A stretch of 12,141 bases of DNA from Verrucomicrobiia bacterium (GTDB taxonomy: Bacteria > Verrucomicrobiota > Verrucomicrobiia > Limisphaerales > JAUIHU01): contig JAUIHU010000060.1 in the NCBI GenBank assembly GCA_030432175.1, forward strand, positions 1 to 12,141. Direction: 5' to 3'. The notes under the pieces are model-generated. The model saw nothing but the letters and a program-made list of their open reading frames with translations, did no database searches and was not told where the DNA came from. A program made the position numbers and the translations under genes. Within the stretch, counting starts at the first letter, position 1, and each line of letters opens with the position of its first letter. Shown in pieces: positions 1-8,300 of this stretch.

Positions 1-3000
1 GAAGGCCCCATCTCGGTGACGACTCTGGGTGAGTTATCCACATCCTCGAGCATACCTTATGATTTACCTGCTGATGAAATTGCAATTTATCAATTCAATG
101 TTCTTGAAAATTCAATGGTGGTACAATTGCGAGCCATCGAGACCAGTGGCGCTGTAGAACTAACAATTCGTGAAGGTGACTGGATTCCCGGACCAATCGT
201 ATCGAGCGGATTTCGAAGGGCTTATTATGGTTTCGATGGTGGCAATGCGGGACAGTATCCTTCCAATAACTTCACATTAAATAATCCAAACCCGGGACCC
301 TATACCATCACAGTTCGCACAGTTCGCTCGAATTCAAATCAACCACAGCCATCTTCCGGGATACTTGAAGTTCAGGTTTCAGAACAAGTGGAGCTCAATC
401 TGGATGGAGGGGAATTTACTGTTATTGACCAGAGTCCGAAGACTTGGAATTATTTTAAGGTGGTCATCCCGGCAGATGGAAAATTAACCTCGGATTCTGA
501 AGCCATTCTCGGTTGGTTAGTTGACTTTCACAGTACCGGACTCACAGGAATTCCACACTTAACCGTTACAAAAGGCTCCATTCCAACGTATACGGAGAAA
601 TATGATACGAGAGGATTCCTTACAGAAATTAGCCCTTCTAAAAATACGGAGTGGCCAGAGAACGCTACCTGGGCAGCAACAGATGCATGGGCAAATCGGG
701 TATTTCCATCCGAGCGCTTTGACCACTCAAACAAACTATTCGCAGCCTGGACCAAACCTTTACAAGGCGGGACTTATTATATCGGGGTTTATAACGATAG
801 CCGAACAGACACCTTTTCATATACCTTAAGATCAAGAACCTTGGGAGAGCCAGGTTCGCCATCATCTTTGACTGTCACCGACCTAGATTTTGAAAATGGC
901 TCCTTTCATGGGCACGGACTGGAACCTTCTGAGATCCAGGTTTATCGTGTCGTTATACCTGATGACGGAGCTTCAAGTTGGCGTTTGCGATTGATACCCG
1001 AAGCTGATGGAGAGGCTTCTTTGGCGATTCGTGAAAGTTTCCCTGCGGATTTAAGAGGAGGCTCTTCAATATTCGGCTCAATGCCAAATGACGATCGAAG
1101 CTTGTATGGAGGCGGCGTCCTGGTGCAAAAGAACGGTTCTGAAATTTACCAACTACTTCCTGAGAACGGGAAACATTTGCTTCCAAGCGGAGGTCAGTTC
1201 TATATCACAGTCATATCGGCAGGTCAGTCACCAGAACAATACAATGTCTTGGGAAATGGTCCTGTCAACTATGAGATCCGATCTGAAGGAGAATTGCATA
1301 AGCAAAACCTTTCTTTCACGAATGGTTTCCTGGAAGAGCCTGTGAGCTTGGAACCTGGAGAAATTCAACTGTTTAACTTTTGGGTTCCTCAACAAAATAC
1401 TCCTTTGGAAATTGGGCTAAAAAATGAAGAAGGCAATGATCTGACGTTGGCTGTACGCCCAGGATCATTGATTCCTTCTCCTAGAAACAATGCATCATTA
1501 AAAACACCCGGTTATTACGGATTTGACGAAGGAACTCTCGATGGGCGGGAATTTGACACGTCCCTTGTCACCATTCCCAATCCGATAACAGGGGAATATA
1601 CCTTGGTAATCAGAAACCTGTTCCCTTCTGTTAATTCCTTCGCGCCACAAACGACAGGAACTCTTTTCATTAAAACCCTCCTCCAAGAGACAATCCAATT
1701 CTCCAATGGCGTCATTTCCCAAGTTGACCAACCTTCATCCTCTTGGCGAGATTACACAATAGTAGCTCCTGAGAATGACCGCGACACCAGAAATACCGAT
1801 GAACCGCCTCAACCTTATCTTGGCTGGGACATTGGCATTGATGAGAATTACTCAGGTAGCGGGCTTTCAATGGTGATTCGAAAGGAACAAAGCCCTGAAA
1901 TATCAGGCCTTGTGCAGTCACGTGATCAAGCATGGATCGAACCGAGACAAATTCTCGCAGGGAGACCAGACTGGACTGGAGATATACATCGCCTTGGTGA
2001 TAACCAATCCATCTATGCAACGAGGGATCTGTATGCATTTAATAAACCGCTGACTCCCGGAACTTATGTCATCAGGATTTACAATTCCAATCCTCAAAAT
2101 CAACCAGCATCCTATACTTTAAGATCCAGGAGTATTGGCACAACCGGTTCAGGAGCTGACTTAGTCGTTCAGGACCTTGACTACGATGGAGGAGAGTACA
2201 TTGTAAGCGTCGCCCCCAGACAGGCATCTCATTTTCGTGTATCGATTCCTGAAAATACTCACCGTTCCTGGAGAGTTCGACTCAACAATATTGAAGGTGA
2301 GACAGGAATGTCCATCAAGCAGGGATATATTCCAGATTTTCAAACCAGTATTTCCGGAGATGCGGACAACTTCAGTGACAGCGCTCGCATGGTCAGAAAC
2401 GGATCTGAGATTTATACACTTTTACCGAAAGATAATCAGGAGTTTGTTCCGGGAGGAGATTATTACATTGCAGTTTTTGGACTGGGAACCAACGGAACAA
2501 ACAACGAAGTGGGAACAGGCATTTCCAGCGCAACGATAATTTCAGAAGGAGAAATTGAAGAATCCCATCTTGGATTATTGTCTCAGGATAACTCACAAAT
2601 AGAACAAATCCTGAATCTGGATGCTTCTGAAATACAATTGTATAATTTTGAAGTCAGTGATTCAGTTCATGCCCTGAAGATTTCACTAAAAAACCGCTCT
2701 GGAGCTCCGACGTTCTCCGTGAGGAGAGACTATTTGATACCACGTCCCTTTATCCAACGCTGGAACGCACAATATGGATTGGATCATGGAAATGAATATT
2801 TCGCGGGAGATTATGAGTCCATCACACTCTATAAGCCGGAACCAGGCATTTATTCACTATCAGTTGCTGCTGAAAGTTCAGATACCAACATCCGTCCCGC
2901 CAGCGCAGACCTGGTAATCGAGCTAATTGAAGCGCCACCATTGGCATTCTCTTCCCAAATTAATCAGCCTCCCACATTTTTAAATGAAGTGATGGGTGTT

Positions 3001-4200
3001 TTGCCAAATGAAGGAAAGAACTATTATCAGGTAACCATTCCTGAATTTATTAAAATACCTGCAAATGATCCGGAAATTAATCCCGGTTCCGGCAAAGACT
3101 TATTCATTCCAGTCGTTGCTTGGAAAATTAAATTAGTGGAGTCCATTGGAGAAACCTCTCTCAGGGTCTTTAAGGCGACTGATCCAGAAAGAGGATTCAG
3201 CGTTCCAACAGACGATAGCGTAACCTTGGTAGTTCCTCCTTTTTTGGAATCCGGCCAGACATATTTTTTGGAAGTATCATCCAGTGAATTAGCTGAATAT
3301 GTGATTACTTCCTCCGCAGTGTACTATAAAGACATCTGGACAATGCCAGCCGAGCATAACCAAATATTTGGTGATTCTCAGCCCAGAGAACTGGCCAAAG
3401 ATGAATGGGATTTCTACGCTGTTGATATTCCATATGAAAACGGGGGATTGCTCCGAACTGAACTGATCGCCCTGAGCGGGAATCCTGATTTATACATTAG
3501 AGAAGATGGAGTTCCAACAATCCACCACGGATTCCAGGGGGAGACAATCAACCGAACGATGAATGGAATCGGCACACAATACGGAAATTGGGTTCCCATC
3601 AAAGGATCTGAAATCTCAGGCATAATATCTGGACGGTGGGTCATTGGCATCCGGGCCAAGGATGAAAACACGCAATACCACCTGAAAGTTTCAACCGGTT
3701 CTGTACAGGAAATTGGTTTCACTGAGTCAGAAGTTATTGTTGAGAATCAAAGCGTAACCACTGGTGATTTTAGGTATTACCGGGTAACTGTTCCAGAGAT
3801 TAATTCTCAAGAAGGGGTCCCGGCTGTTTGGAAGATTTCTTTTACTGAAGAAATAGGGGACGTGAACTTGCACTTGAGAGACACCCTGCCTCCTGGCAAC
3901 GGTACACGTTTGCCATTTTCTCTTTCCTTTTCTCAGGATTATAACATTGATGCTGACGATGATGAGAAAAATCGTTGGCAATACTGGGGACCTCAAGATA
4001 GTGGATTTGACAACCCTGGATCTTATGAATTCACCTTCCCCAATTTGAGACCTGGCTCGATTTACTACATTGGGATTCGTGGAAAAACGGATGCATCCTT
4101 CAGTCTATCGAGTTCGATCAGCTCAACCAAGGTAAGTGATCCTGTGGGATCAGATCCTGAACGCATCACTTACGGTCCTATTGGTGATGTGGATTTTTTC
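1..4200 (+). repeat. Paralogous block in gene 1 matching 7938-12139 of gene 2
   Basis: Gene 1 is collinear with gene 2 from its first visible codon to 'DVDFF' at 4200, which pairs with 'DVDYF' ending at 12139. The offset is 7937 at base 76 (partner 8013), 7931 at 1360 (9291), 7927 at 2248 (10175) and 7939 at 4198 (12137). All changes in offset are multiples of three except one, which falls at the gene 2 frameshift. Protein identity by eye is above half. Example: 'PENTHRSWRVRLNN' is identical in both (2248-2289 and 10175-10216), yet the 42 bases differ at nine synonymous positions. Confidence 0.9.
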
Positions 4201-4968
4201 AACGGATCCGTCGACTTTCAATTGGGAGGCAACGAGTACAAAGCCTTCCGCGTCACTGTTCCATCTGGAGCCACACAATTTGTCAGTACCAGTACACACA
4301 GTTCAAATGTTCAATTCCGTTTAGAAATAGGGACGCTGCCACGATTTGATGTGAATAGTCATTGGGTTGCCAATCACGCGAACTCAGAGAGCAATTTTGC
4401 GCTGAACCTCACAGAGTCCTGGACGTGGATTTCGGGAGTCGATTATTATTTTGTATTTCTGAATAAAGGATCTGAAATAGAAAATGTAGAATTCAATATG
4501 CATGGCGAAGGCTCATTGACTGCATTTGAAAATTGGGCTTCTTCTTTTGGGTTGAACAATACTGCGGCGGAAGGTGGAGCCATCAACAATTCTCAAGGCA
4601 TTTCCAATATGATGGCTTATGCGCTTGGATTAAACCCAACTATTGGCTTCCCTTCAGATGCGACTATTAACCATTTACCAGAGATGTTTCTTAGTGATGG
4701 GAGTCCAGTATTACCCGGCTTGAACTTTTTTACACCTGCAACCACTCCATCCGATATCCGTTACATCATTGAATACTCCAACGATCTTAAAAGCCCTTGG
4801 GATATTCTTTCCACTAAAGTTGGAAACGGTAGTTGGGTCGGACCTGCTTCAGTAATTCAGCAGCAATTCACCGAAGCTTTTACGCGACACACTCTTTTCC
4901 TGGAAGAATCGGTTGAAGTTGCGCCTCAGCAGTTCATCAGATTACGAATTGAGCATATTCAACCGTAA
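1..4968 (+). CDS. Giant secreted PPC-like repeat protein, C-terminal 1,655 residues (5' end outside window)
   Basis: I do not recognise a named gene. The frame is open from base 1 (E-G-P-I-S before the GTG at 16), and those residues align with the interior of gene 2, so the GTG at 16 is not the real start. The visible part is a chain of about eleven beta-rich modules of 110-150 residues: B1 1-389, C1 390-849, A1 850-1293, B2 1294-1680, C2 1681-2151, A2 2152-2560, B3 2561-2931, C3 2932-3348, D 3349-3711, E 3712-4149, F 4150-4512 (nucleotides, approximate). A C-terminal domain follows. Module D carries 'NPDLYIRED', close to the signature strand of PPC domains; A modules carry 'SWR(V/L)RL' and 'GSEIYxLLP'. 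No cysteine was seen, and no catalytic motif or membrane segment. By analogy with gene 2, about 890 residues including a signal peptide are missing upstream. Role inferred: exported surface or matrix protein; an enzyme with only accessory modules visible here cannot be excluded. Confidence 0.85.
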   Translation, partial: EGPISVTTLGELSTSSSIPYDLPADEIAIYQFNVLENSMVVQLRAIETSGAVELTIREGDWIPGPIVSSGFRRAYYGFDGGNAGQYPSNNFTLNNPNPGPYTITVRTVRSNSNQPQPSSGILEVQVSEQVELNLDGGEFTVIDQSPKTWNYFKVVIPADGKLTSDSEAILGWLVDFHSTGLTGIPHLTVTKGSIPTYTEKYDTRGFLTEISPSKNTEWPENATWAATDAWANRVFPSERFDHSNKLFAAWTKPLQGGTYYIGVYNDSRTDTFSYTLRSRTLGEPGSPSSLTVTDLDFENGSFHGHGLEPSEIQVYRVVIPDDGASSWRLRLIPEADGEASLAIRESFPADLRGGSSIFGSMPNDDRSLYGGGVLVQKNGSEIYQLLPENGKHLLPSGGQFYITVISAGQSPEQYNVLGNGPVNYEIRSEGELHKQNLSFTNGFLEEPVSLEPGEIQLFNFWVPQQNTPLEIGLKNEEGNDLTLAVRPGSLIPSPRNNASLKTPGYYGFDEGTLDGREFDTSLVTIPNPITGEYTLVIRNLFPSVNSFAPQTTGTLFIKTLLQETIQFSNGVISQVDQPSSSWRDYTIVAPENDRDTRNTDEPPQPYLGWDIGIDENYSGSGLSMVIRKEQSPEISGLVQSRDQAWIEPRQILAGRPDWTGDIHRLGDNQSIYATRDLYAFNKPLTPGTYVIRIYNSNPQNQPASYTLRSRSIGTTGSGADLVVQDLDYDGGEYIVSVAPRQASHFRVSIPENTHRSWRVRLNNIEGETGMSIKQGYIPDFQTSISGDADNFSDSARMVRNGSEIYTLLPKDNQEFVPGGDYYIAVFGLGTNGTNNEVGTGISSATIISEGEIEESHLGLLSQDNSQIEQILNLDASEIQLYNFEVSDSVHALKISLKNRSGAPTFSVRRDYLIPRPFIQRWNAQYGLDHGNEYFAGDYESITLYKPEPGIYSLSVAAESSDTNIRPASADLVIELIEAPPLAFSSQINQPPTFLNEVMGVLPNEGKNYYQVTIPEFIKIPANDPEINPGSGKDLFIPVVAWKIKLVESIGETSLRVFKATDPERGFSVPTDDSVTLVVPPFLESGQTYFLEVSSSELAEYVITSSAVYYKDIWTMPAEHNQIFGDSQPRELAKDEWDFYAVDIPYENGGLLRTELIALSGNPDLYIREDGVPTIHHGFQGETINRTMNGIGTQYGNWVPIKGSEISGIISGRWVIGIRAKDENTQYHLKVSTGSVQEIGFTESEVIVENQSVTTGDFRYYRVTVPEINSQEGVPAVWKISFTEEIGDVNLHLRDTLPPGNGTRLPFSLSFSQDYNIDADDDEKNRWQYWGPQDSGFDNPGSYEFTFPNLRPGSIYYIGIRGKTDASFSLSSSISSTKVSDPVGSDPERITYGPIGDVDFFNGSVDFQLGGNEYKAFRVTVPSGATQFVSTSTHSSNVQFRLEIGTLPRFDVNSHWVANHANSESNFALNLTESWTWISGVDYYFVFLNKGSEIENVEFNMHGEGSLTAFENWASSFGLNNTAAEGGAINNSQGISNMMAYALGLNPTIGFPSDATINHLPEMFLSDGSPVLPGLNFFTPATTPSDIRYIIEYSNDLKSPWDILSTKVGNGSWVGPASVIQQQFTEAFTRHTLFLEESVEVAPQQFIRLRIEHIQP
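73..3348 (+). repeat. Tandem B-C-A super-repeat inside gene 1 (about 3 copies, ~425-430 residues each)
   Basis: Equivalent points recur at near-constant spacing. The glutamate codon in 'DEIAIYQF' (76), 'GEIQLFNF' (1360) and 'SEIQLYNF' (2629) is spaced 1,284 and 1,269 bases apart. 'DLDFENG' (about 880) and 'DLDYDGG' (about 2173) are 1,293 apart. Within each unit, B has 'EIxxYxF...LIPxP', C has 'LGW...GTYxIxxYN...SYTLRSR', and A has 'SWRxRL...GSEIYxLLP'. The third unit is degenerate: its C module keeps the general strand pattern but lacks SYTLRSR, and it is followed by D rather than an A module. The repeat is clear in protein but strongly diverged in DNA, so it is old. Confidence 0.75.
4513..4968 (+). 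other. C-terminal domain of gene 1, Verrucomicrobiota-type 'YALGLNP' ending
   Basis: About 150 residues after the last repeat module. It contains 'FENWASSFGLN', then 'SNMMAYALGLNP', then 'YIIEYSNDLKSPWD', and ends 'RLRIEHIQP'. In related secreted proteins of Verrucomicrobiota the first part usually has a calcium-binding DxDGDGxxN stretch just before 'xxEYALGxxP'. Here that stretch is replaced by 'GGAINNSQG', so the acidic ligands are largely gone. There is no PEP-CTERM motif, terminal hydrophobic helix or basic tail, and no LPXTG. The domain may be a sorting or folding cap; this is inference. It is the best taxonomic clue in the window. Confidence 0.55.
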
Positions 4969-4983
4969 AGTGAGGTTGAATAT
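4955..4983 (+). terminator. Stem-loop across the gene 1 stop codon, possible terminator
   Basis: ATATTCAACC (4955-4964) and GGTTGAATAT (4974-4983) are perfect 10-bp inverted repeats with a 9-base loop that contains the TAA stop (4966-4968). The stem is AT-rich and no T-tract follows (the next bases are AGCCTGTGG), so it is not a classical intrinsic terminator. It could be a weak terminator, an mRNA 3'-end stabiliser or a chance palindrome. Its place exactly at the gene end is the main argument for function. Confidence 0.35.
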
Positions 4984-5261
4984 AGCCTGTGGGGTGGAAG
5001 TCGACAGGGTTGTCCCCTCTCCTTTACTTGGGATTAATGTCCGACGCCAATTTCTTTTTCGTGAATCAGATTCTTGAAATACACCCCTTTTCACCCTTCA
5101 AATGACTTTCATCTTTGTTTCCGGCGCTGGATTTGCTTGGATTTGTATTTGCGGATTTTGGTTAACAATTCCAGGTGTTTTTGTTTTCTGAATCAGAAAA
5201 TCTGCTGAAGTACGAGCAAAAGTGTGTGGCTCGTCTTTCTACAATTAAAGTTCAATAAATC
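4969..5261. other. 293-bp intergenic region between the two paralogues
   Basis: No convincing gene. It should hold the end of the gene 1 transcript and any promoter of gene 2. Visible elements are the hairpin overlapping its left edge, a T-rich stretch from about 5100 to 5190, three GGATTT(T)G words (5129, 5139, 5153), two TGAATCAGA words (5062-5070 and 5189-5197), and the palindrome at 5184-5200. No clear -35/-10 pair was found. A TACAAT at 5240-5245 resembles a -10 box but has no matching -35 and would leave a leader of only about ten bases. No strong Shine-Dalgarno sequence precedes the ATG at 5262; the nearest purine stretch is AAAG at 5247-5250. Confidence 0.6.
5184..5200. promoter_or_regulatory. 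17-bp palindrome upstream of gene 2, possible operator
   Basis: TTTTCTGAATCAGAAAA is symmetrical except for its central base and ends 61 bases before the gene 2 ATG. With a 1-base centre it suits a dimeric DNA-binding protein better than an RNA hairpin, though a 7-bp stem with a 3-base loop is possible. Its core TGAATCAGA also occurs at 5062-5070, where it overlaps GAATCAGATTC, a second short palindrome. No regulator is visible in the window, so this is only a candidate site. Confidence 0.25.
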
Positions 5262-5348
5262 ATGAATTATCGCAAAAAAAAGAGACATAAATCGATCTTC
5301 AAAACAGGATGCCTGCTTTGGATCAGTAGCTTCCTCCCCGCTATGGCA
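5262..5348 (+). other. Sec-type signal peptide of gene 2
   Basis: Residues 1-29 have a strongly basic start (RKKKRHK), a short hydrophobic core (CLLWISSFL) and a likely signal peptidase I site after 'AMA', leaving 'GTFNLGP' as the mature N-terminus. The cysteine at residue 17 is not in a lipobox, so a lipoprotein is unlikely. The basic part is encoded by an A8 tract at 5274-5281. Confidence 0.8.
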
Positions 5349-8300
5349 GGGACTTTCAACCTTGGACCCGATGTCACGGTCTCGGAGACGGAAGAGACGG
5401 TTTCTCTCGAAATTACCCGATCCAGCTCAGTAGGAGAAGCATCCATTCAGATTTCAACATCTGCTGCAACCGCGTTGAAAGGTGTGGATTTTGAGGCTAT
5501 TGACTCCAGAACTCTGGATTTTCCGGATGGAGTGGATACCGCCAGTTTCCCAATTCTGGTTACTGATGATAATTACTCCGAATGCGAAGAGACATTCGTA
5601 GTAACGATTGATTCAGTTCCTGATGGGGATAGTGTTTCCGGTGGAACTTTGACCGTCACTGTCGAAGATGATGATTTACTGGATCTCATCTGGGATGACG
5701 GATCAGAGCGTAATGGGAGCAATGGTGTGTACGTTCATCCGGACAATCAGGAGGGAATTTATTGCTTCAGAGTCAACACATCTCCCGCCAATGAATTTGA
5801 TCTGTGGCGGACAGTCTTGCTGGTCAGCGCTGGAGAGGCGGATCTCGCGATGCACCGAGGTCCTTTCGGCGCTGATGAAAGAGCGGATCATGAATCTGCC
5901 GAAACTGGGAGCGATGGTATTTTGTTGACCGATTCCCAGTTCAACCCTGCTCAGGAATGGTACATTCGAGTCGATGCCCAACCCGGCGCTGAGTGGTCGT
6001 TGTTCACTGGAGACATCCATGTGATTCAGCAAGGAGAACTACTGGTGGATACGGATCCGAACTACGCTCCCATCGAAACCACATTCCCCCCAGAAGGCGC
6101 GTTGTTTGTCCAGGCTGAAACCACTGTGGATACACGGGCTTGGGCAATCTGGTTGAATGGTTACGCAAAAGACTCAGATCAAGCAGACATTGCCATCAAG
6201 AAAAATACACCCAGCTTACCAAGCTTAACCACTACATATGACTTTCTTGAACGCAACCAGTCGTTGATGACACCTCCGTATCTGGGTGAAGGCTCCGACG
6301 CTTATTTTTTCTCTTTGGAAGGAAATCCCGGGGATGTCATTACAATTGATTCTCATTTGATAGAACCACAGACCATTGCTGCAGGATCTTCCATTGAGAA
6401 TATTACACAACGCCCCACCGGAGCTCCGTATGCCATTTTTCAGGTCAACGTCCCGAATTCATACATCGCTTGGGATATAGAGCTGAATAATATCGATCTG
6501 GGCGCTGCCAACCTGGCAGTGCAATCCGGGGCAGCAGGCGGACCATGGTGGAACAAAGCCTATACCGAAGCGGAAGTTGTGACACAGAAAAGTCTGACTC
6601 TGGTTCCTCCCACTCTGACCGATGGTTCATGGTACATCACTGTTTACTCGGATGGAGATTTCGAAGTGGACCTGAACAACGGACCGTTGGAGTTTAATGG
6701 CGCCTTGACCAATATCGATTTTCTCGATGACGATGCGCGCACGCTGGATCCGATCCGCCAGCTTGGCGCGGATGGAGTTTCCAATCCACTGCCAGATCGT
6801 TCAGGCTGGGTTTATTTTCGAGCCGACAAAATCACTGAACAGGAAGGATTGCTCGGGTGGAATCTGAGTTTGCTGAATCAGGTCGATACCACTGAAATCG
6901 CTGTTCGTCAGAATGCTGTTCCAGGTCGTTTATACTACAGAAATGCGGCCACTACAGGACGTCAGGTTTTGCGAGACGACCGAATCACCACTCGTACAGA
7001 CAATCATTATGATGCGGTCTCTGATCTGGGATTCCTACAACGCCCCAGCCAGCAGGCGGACGTTTGGTATGTAGGGATTCACCAACCCGATGCGGAACTG
7101 GGAGAAGTTGAACTGCAGCGAAAGGAAATTCAACCTGTCAATGCAGCGCCCAATGGTTTCGTTAGTCAAATCGACGCCGCTGAACCACACTTGCCTCAGA
7201 CCTGGCGCTTCTTCCGGTTTGATCTGCTGGACGGGATCGATGCCTGGCGGACTGAAGTGAAAAATGTCATCGGCGGGCGTCCAAAACTGATTGTTCGTCG
7301 CGCTTTACTTCCAAATACGTTGACTTCGATTACCAGTCCAATCAACGTCCACAATTGGGACAACGGAACTGATGTATGGTATGCGGATGACTGGTTTGAT
7401 CGTCCGACTGAAGAACATTACCGCTCACTCCTCGTCGCTGCGGGTGATCCACTGGCCACGGATCCAGGAGCCGCGATCACCTATTATGTGGGGATATTCA
7501 ATGACTCAGATACTGAATCTACTTATGATTTTTCCAGCGAAATCATTGATGAAGACAATCTGCCTTATGCAGACAATGTCACAGGAATCACTTCCATTGA
7601 ATTTGAGAATGGAGCCGCCGCAATCGCGGATTTGCAACCTGGCGCCGCTCAATACTTCAAGACCACTGTTCCTGAAAATACATCCAGTTGGAGAATCAGA
7701 CTGAATAATGATAATGGAGACGCTCGTCTTTTTCTGAGGAAAGATTTTATCCCGGATCATTCAGCGGATGTCGACAATACAGCCACTACGCATGGTGGCG
7801 TTGAAATGGCGAGAACCGGATCGGATGTCTACCAACTCTTGCCTCTTGGACCCAACACAGAATTTATCGAACCAGGGGATTATTATATGGCCGTAGTTGC
7901 CGAGCTGGATTCAGTATTCTCTGGATCTCTCCTGAGCGAAGGAGAACTGCCGATCACCACGTTGCCGGCGCTGGCTCCTGTCTCCTCTGTTAACTATGAT
8001 ATCCCTGCTGATGAAATCGTCATCTATCAATTTGAAGCGCCTGAAAACGCCTTGGCTATCGACGTCCGTTTGGAAGAAACCACAGGTTCAGTAGATCTGG
8101 CGCTTCGATCCGACGCGCTGATTCCTGGACCTTCTGCAAGCGGAATCGGTGAGTTCAGGTACGGGTTTGAAGGAAATAATGGTAAAGTCGATGCGCCTTT
8201 TTCATATACAATTCAGAATCCGGAGCCTGGCTTGTACACGATCACTTTGAGAGCTGAGAGAACGACTGCATCTGTTGGACTGCCAGCTTCTGGTATTTTG

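Noticed and set aside
16..18. GTG at 16 as the start of gene 1
   Set aside because: The frame is open before it, and residues E-G just upstream align with the interior of gene 2 (codons at 7938 and 7941). There is no signal peptide after it.
5037..5105. 22-codon ORF in the spacer (ATG at 5037)
   Set aside because: Very short, low complexity, no recognisable feature; expected by chance.
5240..5245. TACAAT as -10 box of a gene 2 promoter
   Set aside because: No acceptable -35 hexamer 16-18 bases upstream, and it would leave an unusually short leader.
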